A stretch of 64,000 nucleotides of DNA from the NCBI RefSeq assembly GCF_003991135.1, contig NZ_CP016379.1:2790001-2854000 (forward strand), read 5' to 3'. Each line of letters starts with the position of its first letter. Position 1 is the first letter of the stretch. Below are positions 34,945 to 43,979 of this stretch, piece after piece. The translations under genes and the position numbers were made by a program. The notes under the pieces were generated by a model, which was not told the DNA's origin, made no database searches, and saw nothing but the letters and a program-made list of their open reading frames with translations. The stretch is from Anoxybacter fermentans (lineage in GTDB: Bacteria; Bacillota; Halanaerobiia; DY22613).

Positions 34945-35052
34945 CCAATATATTGCAAAAAAACAATAAAAAAATTAAATTTATATTTAATTATTATGAT
35001 AAATATACTATTACTTGTTATAATATTTATTATTAACATATTTTGGTTATAA

Positions 35053-36138
35053 TTATTTTTCCATAATCTCTATCAAATCCTGTTCACACCACTTATCGGT
35101 GATATGTACCTGACCAATGGCAGTGGGAAGGATCATCCTAACTTTACCCTGAAAAGATTTCTTATCCTGTTTTATAGCTTCCAGAATAGCAGTTGAGCTT
35201 ATATCTGGTGGAAGTTGGGTTGGAAGACTGGTGCGGTCCAGCAGTTGAACCAACCGTTTTACATTATCTTCGTTAATCATTCCCATATATTCAGCCAACC
35301 GAGTGGCAATTACCATTCCAATGGCAACAGCTTCACCGTGACGGTATCTCTTATAATGGGTAACCACTTCTAAAGCATGGCCTACTGTATGTCCAAAGTT
35401 TAAAATGGCACGCAAATTCTCTTCTTTTTCATCTGCTTCTACCACCTGACCTTTAATGCGACAGGAACCATATATTAGTTGAATTAGTACGGAAGGATCA
35501 AGATTAAGGATTTTATCAAGATTTTCTTCAATCCAGTTAAAATAATCAGCATCCAGTATCATACCGTGTTTGATAATTTCAGCCATTCCAGCAATCAGCT
35601 CTTCTCTGGCAAGAGTCTTTAATGTGGCAACATCTATCAGAACCAGTCGGGGTTGGTAAAATGCACCGATCAGGTTTTTACCAGCCGGATGGTTAACAGC
35701 TACTTTTCCTCCAATACTACTATCAACCTGGGCCAGCAAAGTAGTCGGCACTTGCACAAAAGGAATCCCACGCATATAAGTGGCAGCTACAAAGCCCGCC
35801 AGATCACCAACTACACCGCCTCCCAGACTGATTACCACAGAACTCCGATCCATCTGATGCTCTATCAGTTGGTCATAAATATTGCTGGCAGTATCAAGTG
35901 ATTTATATTCCTCCCCATCAGAAATTAATCCACTACCAGGATTTAAATCCACATCTTCAAGACTTTTCATCACAATTTCACCATAGAGTGGAAAAACGGT
36001 AGTATTAGAAATCACAAAACTCCGCCGGGCTTTAGGAATCAGATTTTTAATAAGTTCTCCTAATTTATGTAAAAAATTATCTCCAATAAAAATAGGGTAA
36101 CTCCGCTCCTTTAAATAAATGGTCAACTTTTTCTGCAT
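35053..36138 (-). CDS. aroB: 3-dehydroquinate synthase
   Basis: This 361-aa NAD-dependent enzyme converts DAHP to 3-dehydroquinate, shikimate pathway step 2. Conserved features: VVISLGGGVVGDLAGFVAAT, the YMRGIPFVQVPTTLLAQVDS loop, GGKVAVNHPAGKNLIGAFYQ, zinc ligands in EIIKHGMI, LNFGHTVGHALE and RHGEAVAIGM. The start overlaps the end of aroK by 16 bp. It is last in the aroE-aroC-aroK-aroB run. Confidence 0.96.
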   Translation of the reverse strand: MQKKLTIYLKERSYPIFIGDNFLHKLGELIKNLIPKARRSFVISNTTVFPLYGEIVMKSLEDVDLNPGSGLISDGEEYKSLDTASNIYDQLIEHQMDRSSVVISLGGGVVGDLAGFVAATYMRGIPFVQVPTTLLAQVDSSIGGKVAVNHPAGKNLIGAFYQPRLVLIDVATLKTLAREELIAGMAEIIKHGMILDADYFNWIEENLDKILNLDPSVLIQLIYGSCRIKGQVVEADEKEENLRAILNFGHTVGHALEVVTHYKRYRHGEAVAIGMVIATRLAEYMGMINEDNVKRLVQLLDRTSLPTQLPPDISSTAILEAIKQDKKSFQGKVRMILPTAIGQVHITDKWCEQDLIEIMEK

Positions 36139-36662
36139 CCTGATCCCTCCTGAATCTTTTCAACCAATACCCGTACCACCTGATCGGGTGTAAGACGGCC
36201 GGTATCAACCTCTATCTGAGCTGCCTTCCGATATAAAGGCAGTCTGATTCTAAGTAATTCTTTCAGCCTTCTCTCCGGGTCACTACATTTTATCAAAGGT
36301 CTGGAATCATCATCCTTAAGACGCTTAATAAGAACCTGAGGGGCTGTGTAAAGAAAAATAATTATTCCCTTTTTCCGTAATACTTTGATATTTTCAGGTT
36401 TAAGAACAACTCCCCCCCCAGTAGCAATCACCTGACCGCCTCTTTCAGCAACCTGTTTTACAATCTCCTCTTCCAGCCTACGAAATTCATCCTCTCCATC
36501 CGTAGCAAATATCTCACTTATAGAACGGCCAATTTTTTCTTCCAGTTCTTTATCTGTATCCACAAAATTTAAACTCATCTCTTTAGCCAACATTTTTCCA
36601 ACAGTTGTTTTGCCCGAACCCATCATTCCAATTAACACAATATTTTTATCTTCTAATTTCAT
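36123..36662 (-). CDS. aroK: shikimate kinase
   Basis: In this 179-aa protein, Walker A GMMGSGKTTVGKML, the shikimate-binding DTDKELEEKIGRSI and EFRRLEEEI, the GGG of VIATGGGVVLKP and the lid Arg region DDSRPLIK are all present. It phosphorylates shikimate at the 3-OH. It follows aroC with a 1-bp gap and overlaps aroB. Confidence 0.95.
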   Translation of the reverse strand: MKLEDKNIVLIGMMGSGKTTVGKMLAKEMSLNFVDTDKELEEKIGRSISEIFATDGEDEFRRLEEEIVKQVAERGGQVIATGGGVVLKPENIKVLRKKGIIIFLYTAPQVLIKRLKDDDSRPLIKCSDPERRLKELLRIRLPLYRKAAQIEVDTGRLTPDQVVRVLVEKIQEGSGCRKS

Positions 36663-36663
36663 C

Positions 36664-37881
36664 TTAAAAACTCCTCACATATGCCTGATATTGTTTATAG
36701 TTGTGACGGATTTCTGCCATGCTGTCACCACCAAATTTAGCAGCAAACACCTGTGCAAGAACTATAGCCACTACCCCTTCCCCCACCACACTAGCAGCAG
36801 GAACAGCACAGACATCTGCCCGCTCTTTGCTGGCAAAAATCTCTCGCTTAGTCAAAATGTCTACTGAATGGAGAGGATTCATAAGAGTGGGTATGGGTTT
36901 CATCGCTGCCCTGATGATTAGAGGTTCACCATTGGTCATCCCACCTTCTAAACCGCCGGCCCGATTGGTCGTACGGTAAAATTTACCTCCATTAGAAGAA
37001 GCCTGATAATAGATCTGATCATGTACCTTTGACCCCGGCATTCCAGCACCGCTAAAACCTAATCCAAATTCTACACCTTTGATCCCCTGAATACTTATCA
37101 AAGCCTGGGCCAACTTCCCGTCCAATCTCTCATCCCACTGTACATAACTTCCAAGACCCACAGGTAACCCGGTTACCACAATTTCAAAAACACCCCCCAC
37201 TGAATCCCCAGCATCACGCCAGGTATCAATGAGATGGATCATCTTTTCTTCAATCGCTGGATTCCCGCAGCGAAGAGCTGATTTCTCAACCTGTGCAAAG
37301 AAATTTTTGATTGCTTTATTATCAGTGACTACTATCTCTCCTTTCTTATCCGTCAACTCTCCCCAGGTGGGAGCTTTGATATCACCGATTTGAACCACAT
37401 GACTAAAGATTTCTATTCCAAACTGGCGCAAAAATTGGCGACAGACTGCTCCAACAGCCGTCCTGATCGCTGTTTCTCTGGCGCTGGCACGCTCCAGAAT
37501 ATTACGTAAATCACGGGTATTATATTTGATGGCACCCGGAAGGTCAGCATGACCTGGCCGGGGATTGGTCATGGGTTCAATTTGATGTTCTTCATCTGCC
37601 AGGGGCTCTACAGCCATTACGTCCTGCCAGTTCTCCCAATCCTTATTTTTAATAATAAGGCTAATAGGACTCCCCAGAGTCAAACCGTGCCTGACACCAG
37701 ATGTAATCTGGACACGATCTTTTTCTATCTTCATCCTTCCCCCCCGGCCATATCCCCGTTGACGGCGAGCCAGTTCTTTATTGATCATCTCTGCTGTCAA
37801 CGAAAGCCCTGATGGTACCTTTTTGATAATTGCAGTAAGCATCTTTCCATGAGATTCACCGGCTGTAAGATATGTAAACAT
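36664..37881 (-). CDS. aroC: chorismate synthase
   Basis: The 405-aa protein is near the upper end of the family length. It uses reduced FMN to convert EPSP to chorismate. Signatures: TAGESHGKMLTAIIKKVPSG, RRQRGYGRGGRMKIEKD, RPGHADLPGAIKYNTRDLRN, ERASARETA, and the C-terminal GGLEGGMTNGEPLIIRAAMK. It follows aroE with a 3-bp gap. Confidence 0.97.
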   Translation of the reverse strand: MFTYLTAGESHGKMLTAIIKKVPSGLSLTAEMINKELARRQRGYGRGGRMKIEKDRVQITSGVRHGLTLGSPISLIIKNKDWENWQDVMAVEPLADEEHQIEPMTNPRPGHADLPGAIKYNTRDLRNILERASARETAIRTAVGAVCRQFLRQFGIEIFSHVVQIGDIKAPTWGELTDKKGEIVVTDNKAIKNFFAQVEKSALRCGNPAIEEKMIHLIDTWRDAGDSVGGVFEIVVTGLPVGLGSYVQWDERLDGKLAQALISIQGIKGVEFGLGFSGAGMPGSKVHDQIYYQASSNGGKFYRTTNRAGGLEGGMTNGEPLIIRAAMKPIPTLMNPLHSVDILTKREIFASKERADVCAVPAASVVGEGVVAIVLAQVFAAKFGGDSMAEIRHNYKQYQAYVRSF

Positions 37882-37884
37882 GGT

Positions 37885-38742
37885 TCAATCCTCCTTTTTT
37901 AATTGATCAAGAATGGCCCGGCGCATCACCTCTATAGGAGGCTCCATTCCTGTCCAGATTTTATATGCCTCTGCCCCCTGATAAAGGAGCATTCCTTCCC
38001 CTGAAAGAATAGAAGCACCAGCGCTGCGGGCCATTTTTAAAAGTGGAGTCTTAAGTGGGCGATAAACCAGCTCTACCACCAGATGCTCAGGTCTAAACCA
38101 CTCCAGCTTTAAGGGTAGTTCTTTTTGCGTGATGGATTTCATTCCAACAGGTGTAGCATTGACAATAATCTGAGCCTTTTTCATCTCTTCTTTCAATTCC
38201 CCTGGTGTAAACCCAACCGCTCGAAAGGAGGTGGTAGAAATTTTCCCTCCCAGTTCTTTCGCCAGATCTTCTCCCCTTTTTCTGGTCCGGTTGGCAATAA
38301 CAATCTCTTTTGCTTTAGAAAGACCCAGTTGAACAGCTACAGCCCTGGCTGCTCCTCCTGCTCCAAAGAGCAATACCCTTAAACCTTCCGGATCTGTTCC
38401 ACCATCTTCTCTTAAAGAACGTAAAAAGCCTATTCCATCGGTATTATAACCAATCCATTTACCATCCTTAAGATGAATAGTATTAATAGCACCAATTAAA
38501 GCTGCTTCTTCAGAAATTTGATCAAGATAGGACATAACAGCTACTTTATACGGAATGGTCACATTTACACCAACAATATTTAATGCTTTAAATCCTTTTA
38601 ATGCATCTTTTAAATTATCAGGAGTTACTTGAAAAGGTAAATAGATATAATCCAATTTTTGCTTCTCTAAAGCTGCATTATGCATAATCGGTGAAAGAGA
38701 ATGTTCAATTGGATCTCCAATAATCCCCAGATATTTTTTCAT
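37885..38742 (-). CDS. aroE: shikimate dehydrogenase
   Basis: This protein of about 285 aa starts MKKYLGIIGDPIEHSLSPIM. ATG 38742 has GAAGGTGAC upstream, which beats a longer frame start at 38778 lacking a spaced RBS. Shikimate-binding SLSPIMHN and NVTIPYK, the NADP-binding LFGAGGAARAVAVQL and NRTRKR, and the closing LLYQGAEAYKIWTG are present. It reduces 3-dehydroshikimate. The minimal repeat R13 separates it from chorismate mutase upstream. Confidence 0.95.
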   Translation of the reverse strand: MKKYLGIIGDPIEHSLSPIMHNAALEKQKLDYIYLPFQVTPDNLKDALKGFKALNIVGVNVTIPYKVAVMSYLDQISEEAALIGAINTIHLKDGKWIGYNTDGIGFLRSLREDGGTDPEGLRVLLFGAGGAARAVAVQLGLSKAKEIVIANRTRKRGEDLAKELGGKISTTSFRAVGFTPGELKEEMKKAQIIVNATPVGMKSITQKELPLKLEWFRPEHLVVELVYRPLKTPLLKMARSAGASILSGEGMLLYQGAEAYKIWTGMEPPIEVMRRAILDQLKKED

Positions 38743-38812
38743 AAAATCTGTCACCTTCAAAAAAGCGACATTCTTCACCTCCAGATCATTAAAATTGTTT
38801 TAATCATTTTAC

Positions 38813-38881
38813 AATTTTACTGAAAAAGCCAATTTTTCGAACCATACTAAAGTTCGATTTCAGTCGAAATGCAGTTTAATC
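38813..38881 (-). repeat. palindromic intergenic repeat, minimal copy R13 (69 bp)
   Basis: Left end TTTTACTGAAAAAGCCAATT; core TTCGAACCATACTAAAGTTCG and TTTCAGTCGAAA; right end GCAGTTTAATC. It lies inside the aro gene run, and the complement of its right end (ATTAAACTGC) supplies the TAA stop of the chorismate mutase. Confidence 0.8.
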
Positions 38882-39172
38882 TTTCATTCGTTTTATATTA
38901 AATATTTCCTTCTGTAGCTCAATTGATTGCCTAAAAATTTCCTGAAAAATTGCTGTGATTTGCTGATTAGAAAAAGGGCCCTGGTTGTGTAAAAATAAAT
39001 TTTGTAAAATTTCTTTTTCCCTTTTTGCATCTATTAAAGTATACCCAATCTCCATTTTCACCTGACCAATCTTTTGAACAATCCTACCTCGTATATTTAA
39101 TAATTTTAAAATCTCTAAATTAATTTTATCCAATTTTTCTCTCAAAAATTGCAACTGTTCTTTTTTCATCAT
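38876..39172 (-). CDS. chorismate mutase, AroQ type
   Basis: This 98-aa all-helical monofunctional mutase converts chorismate to prephenate. The pattern LREKLDKINLEILKLLNIRG, IVQKIGQVKMEIG and DAKREKEILQNL supplies the Arg, Lys and Glu residues of the AroQ active site. It overlaps tyrA by 4 bp. Its stop codon lies in repeat R13, so the last residues (RMKD) may have been reset by the insertion. Confidence 0.9.
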   Translation of the reverse strand: MMKKEQLQFLREKLDKINLEILKLLNIRGRIVQKIGQVKMEIGYTLIDAKREKEILQNLFLHNQGPFSNQQITAIFQEIFRQSIELQKEIFNIKRMKD

Positions 39173-40047
39173 TTCTCCTCCTCAAAAAATTCTGTTCTAA
39201 TTTGCCGGGCCTTAGAAAAATATTCAAATAACCCTTCCCTATCATCTCTAGAAAGCATCTTTTTTACTTCTATTAACTCTTCCAGAAAATGGTCTAAAAT
39301 CTTTTTCAGTTTTTGACGATTTGATGAAAAAATATCTATCCAGATATTGGGCTGACTTGCTGCTATTCTGGTTGTATCTTTAAAACCTCCACCCGACAGA
39401 CTTAAAACCTCATTTATATTAGTAAAATTCCTGCTTAATACATTTACTAATGCAGCAGCTACCAGATGTGGAAGATGACTGACATAACCAACCTGCAAAT
39501 CGTGTTGCTCATGATCCATTATCACCACCCTGGCTCCAATCCTCTCTAACCACTGAGATAACTGTAATACTTCTGATCGTGGATTCTTTGCAAGCGGTAT
39601 CAGAATAAATGGAGCGCCCTGAAAGAGATAAGGGTCACTCCACTCTACCCCTGCCTTTTCTGAACCAGCCATTGGATGTCCTCCTACAAAAACCAAATCG
39701 GGACGATCTTTTAAATATTCTTCAGCCTGTTTTATAATATCACTTTTTGTACTTCCTACATCTAAAATCCAGGCAGATTGCTTAATATAAGTTTTTATTT
39801 CCTTTAATACAGTACCAATGACTCCAACAGGAACAGCTAAAATGATTAAATCTGCATCTCTAACCCCTTCTTTTAAATCCAGAGTTCCCTGGTCAATAAC
39901 CTTAAACTGCAAAGCCTTTTTTATTACCTCTGCATTAATATCAACCCCGACAATAGTTTTGCATAATCTCTGTTTCCGAAAGGCCCGTGCCAGAGAACCT
40001 CCTATCAACCCCACACCTACCACAGTCATTTGATTAATTACTTCCAT
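39169..40047 (-). CDS. tyrA: prephenate dehydrogenase
   Basis: The 292-aa protein has an N-terminal Rossmann GVGLIGGSLARAFRK, DLIILAVPVGV, the prephenate-binding GGHPMAGSEKAG and a helical dimerisation C-domain containing VGYVSHLPHLVAAALV. There is no C-terminal ACT domain. It oxidatively decarboxylates prephenate to 4-hydroxyphenylpyruvate for tyrosine. Its start overlaps the aroF stop by one base. No prephenate dehydratase (pheA) is in the window. Confidence 0.94.
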   Translation of the reverse strand: MEVINQMTVVGVGLIGGSLARAFRKQRLCKTIVGVDINAEVIKKALQFKVIDQGTLDLKEGVRDADLIILAVPVGVIGTVLKEIKTYIKQSAWILDVGSTKSDIIKQAEEYLKDRPDLVFVGGHPMAGSEKAGVEWSDPYLFQGAPFILIPLAKNPRSEVLQLSQWLERIGARVVIMDHEQHDLQVGYVSHLPHLVAAALVNVLSRNFTNINEVLSLSGGGFKDTTRIAASQPNIWIDIFSSNRQKLKKILDHFLEELIEVKKMLSRDDREGLFEYFSKARQIRTEFFEEEK

Positions 40048-41087
40048 TAAACCAACACTCCCTGGTCAAGAATATCGCGATCAATAGCCTTTGCCACTTT
40101 ACTTACTTCTTGCATTAACAAATGAAAATTTTCCGGCGTTAGTGATTGGGGCCCATCAGAAACAGCCTTTTCAGGACAGGGGTGAACCTCTATCATTAAT
40201 CCATCTGCACCGGCAGCAACAGCCGCTTTTGCCATGGGTGTAACCAGGTTCCATTTTCCCGTACCATGACTGGGATCAGCAATAATGGGTAAATGGCTTA
40301 ATTGTTGGATCAACGGAATAGCACTAATATCTAAAGTATTCCTGGTAGCATCTTCAAATGTTCGAATTCCCCGTTCACATAAAATAACCTGGTAATTTCC
40401 TTCAGACATAATATATTCTGCAGCCATTAGCCATTCTTTAATGGTAGAAGCCATACCCCTTTTTAACAAAACAGGTTTATCCAGACGACCTACAGCCCGC
40501 AGAAGGGGGAAGTTCTGCATATTTCTTGCTCCAATCTGAATTATATCTGCATACTCATAAACCAGTTCCAGGTTTGTTAAATCCATCAATTCAGTAACAA
40601 TTTTCAATCCGGTCTCTTCCCGGGCTTTTGCAAGCAATTTCAGACCTTTTTCACCCAGGCCCTGGAAACTATAAGGAGACGTTCTGGGTTTAAAAGCCCC
40701 TCCCCTGAGAATCTTTGCTCCAGATTTTTTAACCGCCCAGGCAGTGGTCATCAATTGTTCCTCATTTTCTACTGCACACGGGCCAGCCATAACTATAATT
40801 TCCTTCCCACCAATCTCAATATCGCCAACTTTAACAATTGTCTTTTCTGGTTTAAATTCCCGGCTGGATAATTTGTAAGGATTAAGAATAGGTACAACCT
40901 TTTCTACCCCATCCATAACTTCTATTGCCTCCATTACTGTCTCTTTTTGCTGTTGATCACCGATTGCTCCAATAATTGTCCGATGAGTTCCCCTTGAAAG
41001 ATGAATGCCATAATTCAACTGTTTTAATCGTTCCACCACCTTTTGTACCTGTATATCTGAACTATTTTGTTTCATAACCACAATCAT
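40047..41087 (-). CDS. aroF: 3-deoxy-7-phosphoheptulonate (DAHP) synthase, type I-beta with N-terminal regulatory domain
   Basis: This 346-aa protein has an N-terminal ferredoxin-like (ACT-like) domain of about 80 residues ([20 protein letters not shown]), as in the Thermotoga enzyme where it binds Tyr/Phe for feedback. The catalytic barrel follows: [55 protein letters not shown] and [16 protein letters not shown]. It catalyses the first step of the shikimate pathway. It overlaps hisC by 26 bp, with AGGAGG inside the hisC end. Confidence 0.95.
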   Translation of the reverse strand: MIVVMKQNSSDIQVQKVVERLKQLNYGIHLSRGTHRTIIGAIGDQQQKETVMEAIEVMDGVEKVVPILNPYKLSSREFKPEKTIVKVGDIEIGGKEIIVMAGPCAVENEEQLMTTAWAVKKSGAKILRGGAFKPRTSPYSFQGLGEKGLKLLAKAREETGLKIVTELMDLTNLELVYEYADIIQIGARNMQNFPLLRAVGRLDKPVLLKRGMASTIKEWLMAAEYIMSEGNYQVILCERGIRTFEDATRNTLDISAIPLIQQLSHLPIIADPSHGTGKWNLVTPMAKAAVAAGADGLMIEVHPCPEKAVSDGPQSLTPENFHLLMQEVSKVAKAIDRDILDQGVLV

Positions 41088-42201
41088 TTACTTTTTTCCT
41101 CCTTTCAGGTAATATCTCTATTAAAGCTGAAATAAATCTTTTATTTGCATTCTCTGTACCAATTGTGATCCTGATCCAGGTCGGTAATCCAAATATATTT
41201 CCCGGCCGAATGATAATTCCACGCATTAACAACTTCTCAAAAATTTCTTGTGCATCACAACCTGTATTAATTAGCATAAAATTACCCTGTGTGGGTATAT
41301 AATCCAATCCAACTTTATCTAAATTCTGGTATAAATATTTTTTGCCCTGTTCATTTACATATCGACTTGTCAATACATGATTCTGATCCTGCAAAGCGAA
41401 AATAGCAGCTTTTTGAGCCAATAAATTTACATTAAAAGGACTCCGTACCCGATTCAACATATCAATTATCTCTGGATGTCCAATTCCGTATCCCACGCGA
41501 AGTCCTGCCAATCCATAAATTTTAGAAAAAGTCCTGAGCAAAAGAAGATTCGGATACTTATGAATAAGGTTCAAACCATCACAATAGGTAGGATCTGTTA
41601 CATATTCTCGATAAGCCTGATCGATCACAACCAAAATATCAGTGGGAATTTGGCTTAGAAAATCTAATATTTCTCCCTGACCTACTATCGTCCCTGTGGG
41701 ATTATTAGGATTACATATAAAGATTACTCTGGTTTTTCTAGTTACTGCATTTGCCATTTTTTTAAGATCATGAGTAAAATCTTTTCTTAAAGGAATTTCA
41801 ACACTTTTTCCCCCGGCCGCCTGAACAGCCAATCGATACTTTATAAATGATGGATTAGCATAAATAACTTCATCTCCTGGCTCAACCAGAACTGCCATAA
41901 TAAGATCAATAATCTCATCAGAACCATTCCCAATGATCAAATTTTCTTCTTCTAGATTATAGAACCGACATAAAGCCTGTTTAAGATAATAACAGTTGCT
42001 ATCAGGATACTGATGAATCCCTTGAAGCCCCTCCCGGAGAAGTTTTAGTACCAGTGGGGAAGGACCTAACGGATTTTCATTTGAGGCCATTTTAATGATA
42101 TTATCCACCTGATATTTTCTTTTAACCTCTTCAATAGGTTTACCAGGTTGATACCTACCAAGTTCTCTAACATTTTGACGCACCTTTCTCATCAAACTCA
42201 T
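41062..42201 (-). CDS. hisC: histidinol-phosphate / aromatic aminotransferase (HisC family)
   Basis: This protein of about 379 aa starts [17 protein letters not shown] 42201 has AAGGAGG in place; the open frame continues upstream only because the attenuator lacks stops there. PLP features: [62 protein letters not shown] (Schiff-base Lys) and GIIIRPG. In an aromatic operon it likely transaminates phenylpyruvate and 4-hydroxyphenylpyruvate, perhaps also histidinol phosphate. Confidence 0.92.
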   Translation of the reverse strand: MSLMRKVRQNVRELGRYQPGKPIEEVKRKYQVDNIIKMASNENPLGPSPLVLKLLREGLQGIHQYPDSNCYYLKQALCRFYNLEEENLIIGNGSDEIIDLIMAVLVEPGDEVIYANPSFIKYRLAVQAAGGKSVEIPLRKDFTHDLKKMANAVTRKTRVIFICNPNNPTGTIVGQGEILDFLSQIPTDILVVIDQAYREYVTDPTYCDGLNLIHKYPNLLLLRTFSKIYGLAGLRVGYGIGHPEIIDMLNRVRSPFNVNLLAQKAAIFALQDQNHVLTSRYVNEQGKKYLYQNLDKVGLDYIPTQGNFMLINTGCDAQEIFEKLLMRGIIIRPGNIFGLPTWIRITIGTENANKRFISALIEILPERRKKVNDCGYETK

Positions 42202-42225
42202 TTTCTTTACCTCCTTACTAACTTT

Positions 42226-42355
42226 TTTAAAAAAAACACTCCCCTGGTGGAGAGTGTTTAAGGACAATCAGTCTCCATTGAGACTAAATCCAGCAATTTG
42301 ACTATATACTAATAACAACCCTACCATCCTACCATACCACCAGAGCCGTTAAATA
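42226..42355 (-). promoter_or_regulatory. attenuator leader upstream of hisC-aroF-tyrA
   Basis: Minus-strand order: ACGGCTCTGGTGGTATGGTA (CTGGTGG at 42343-42337), a hairpin AGTCTCAATGGAGACT near 42270-42285, then the terminator CACTCTCC-ACCA-GGGGAGTG plus T8 (42258-42226). The terminator carries CCACCAG (42250-42244), which can pair with the upstream CTGGTGG, giving mutually exclusive antiterminator and terminator. The motif is shared with the aroA leader. A possible promoter TTGATA-17-TATTTA is at 42378-42350. Not a T-box: no GGGTGGNACCGCG. Confidence 0.7.
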
Positions 42356-42374
42356 TCTTTTTAAATTTTAGTTA

Positions 42375-43664
42375 TCAATACAAAGAGCGTAATATCTTTA
42401 CAAATTCTGGAAAAGAAGTATTGATACATTGACTTTCCTGAATAATAATTTCAGAATCAGCTACTAATCCTGCAATTGCCAGGGACATGGCAATCCTGTG
42501 ATCACCATAACTATGAACTTTCACTCCTCCCCTGATTCGAGCAGGACCTTGTACTACCATACCATCCGGTAATTCCTCTATCTCAACACCTAGTTTAGTT
42601 AACTCACTAGCCATTGCTTTAATCCGATCTGTTTCTTTTACCCTGAGTTCGGCTGCATCCCTGATAATTGTTTTTCCTTCTGCCTGGCTTGCTAAAACAG
42701 CAATAATCGGCAATTCATCAATCAGTCTCGGAATAATTTCCCCCTCGATTGTAATCCCATGTAATTTACTGCTTTTGACCAGAATATCTGCTACCGGTTC
42801 ACCACTCATCTTACGAGGATTTAAAAATTCTATTTCCCCTCCCATCTTTTTTACCACTTCAATAAAACCGCTCCTTGTGGGGTTTAGTCCTACATTTTTC
42901 AATAATATTTCACTACCGGAAGTGATTAAGCCAGCCGTAATGAAAAAAGCTGCCGAAGAAATATCTCCAGGAATTTGAAGATCCTGAGGATAAAGTCGTT
43001 TTTCAGTTTCCCCAGATAAATGGATTTTGTTTCCATCTTTTTGTAAATCAACCCCAAATCCTATCAACATTCTTTCGGTATGGTCTCTTGATAATCCAGG
43101 TTCTATAAGATTAATATCTCCATCAGCATAGAGTCCAGCCAATAAAATCGCCGATTTTACCTGAGCACTGGCTACAGGCAGGGAATAATTTATACCCTGT
43201 AACTTACTCCCTTGAATACTCAAAGGAGCATACTTCCCTTTCCTGGCCCAGATTTTTGCACCCATCCTGTTTAAGGGTTCAATTACCCGATCCATTGGAC
43301 GATGACGCAGGGAATGATCTCCAGTCAGGACGGTATAAAAGTTCTGTGGAGCCAATAAACCAGCCAATAATCTCATGGACGTTCCAGAATTCCCACAATC
43401 AATTACCTGCTCCGGCTCCTTAAGACCGTAAAGACCAACTCCTTCGATTATATATTCACCTGGTCTTATTTTCTCAATAGTAACTCCCATTGCCCGAAAA
43501 GCAGCAAGTGTGTTAAGACAATCTTCACTTTCTAAAAATCCCTTTACCCGGGTTTTCCCATCAGCTAAAGAACCTAAAATTATTGAACGATGGGAAATAG
43601 ATTTATCTCCAGGTATAACTAACTCACCCTTTAATCGATTCAGTTGATTAATTTTCAAGTCCAT
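42375..43664 (-). CDS. aroA: 3-phosphoshikimate 1-carboxyvinyltransferase (EPSP synthase)
   Basis: This 429-aa protein has the EPSP synthase motifs VIPGDKSISHRSIILGSLAD, IDCGNSGTSMRLLAGLLA, TGDHSLRHRPMDRVIEPL, VASAQVKSAILLAGLYADG, RLIDELPIIAVLA, ELRVKETDRI and SYGDHRIAMSLAIAG. It joins PEP to shikimate-3-phosphate. GNSGTSMRLL with Thr-Ser is the usual bacterial form, so I cannot judge glyphosate class with certainty. It is preceded by its own promoter and attenuator leader. Confidence 0.96.
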   Translation of the reverse strand: MDLKINQLNRLKGELVIPGDKSISHRSIILGSLADGKTRVKGFLESEDCLNTLAAFRAMGVTIEKIRPGEYIIEGVGLYGLKEPEQVIDCGNSGTSMRLLAGLLAPQNFYTVLTGDHSLRHRPMDRVIEPLNRMGAKIWARKGKYAPLSIQGSKLQGINYSLPVASAQVKSAILLAGLYADGDINLIEPGLSRDHTERMLIGFGVDLQKDGNKIHLSGETEKRLYPQDLQIPGDISSAAFFITAGLITSGSEILLKNVGLNPTRSGFIEVVKKMGGEIEFLNPRKMSGEPVADILVKSSKLHGITIEGEIIPRLIDELPIIAVLASQAEGKTIIRDAAELRVKETDRIKAMASELTKLGVEIEELPDGMVVQGPARIRGGVKVHSYGDHRIAMSLAIAGLVADSEIIIQESQCINTSFPEFVKILRSLY

Positions 43665-43694
43665 TTTCTTTCACCTCCTTATTTAGTTTTTAAC

Positions 43695-43896
43695 AAAAAA
43701 CCACTCCCCCTGGTGGAGAGTGGTGTATAATAGAATTTATATCTAATTAATCTAAATTTAACCATAAAATCAGAACTTCTGGTCAAAATTATATCTTGCT
43801 TGCATAACCAATACATTTTTGACCAGACTTTCTTACTTAAATGCTAAACGGCAATTCTACTATACTACCATACCACCAGTGCCGTCTATAAGGTTT
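43695..43896 (-). promoter_or_regulatory. attenuator leader upstream of aroA
   Basis: Minus strand: ACGGCACTGGTGGTATGGTA (CTGGTGG at 43879-43873), with ACGGCA able to close on TGCCGT around 43850; then a long hairpin CTGGTCAAAA / TTTTGACCAG; then the terminator CACTCTCC-ACCA-GGGGGAGTG and T6 (43724-43695). CCACCAG in the terminator (43716-43710) is complementary to the upstream CTGGTGG. Same architecture and near-identical conserved block as the hisC leader. Confidence 0.75.
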
Positions 43897-43902
43897 TTAA
43901 CC

Positions 43903-43931
43903 AGTATATCATAATTATTAAACTAAATCAA
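43903..43931 (-). promoter_or_regulatory. sigma-A promoter of aroA leader
   Basis: Minus strand TTGATT (43931-43926), 17-bp spacer, TATACT (43908-43903). Transcription would start just before the conserved leader block. Confidence 0.7.
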
Positions 43932-43979
43932 TCTATAAATTCGTTAAATTTCATAGAATTCCGTACTTCCATCTTGAAT

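Noticed and set aside
42202-42267. N-terminal extension of HisC to 42267
   Set aside because: The extension is translated from the attenuator hairpin; the ATG at 42201 has AAGGAGG at proper spacing.
42226-43896. T-box riboswitches upstream of hisC and aroA
   Set aside because: No AGGGTGGNACCGCG antiterminator bulge or stem I signature; the GGTGG seen is part of a different pairing with the terminator.
42226-43896. TRAP-binding (G/U)AG repeats in the aro leaders
   Set aside because: Only a few TAG/GAG triplets with irregular spacing; TRAP needs about eleven regularly spaced triplets.
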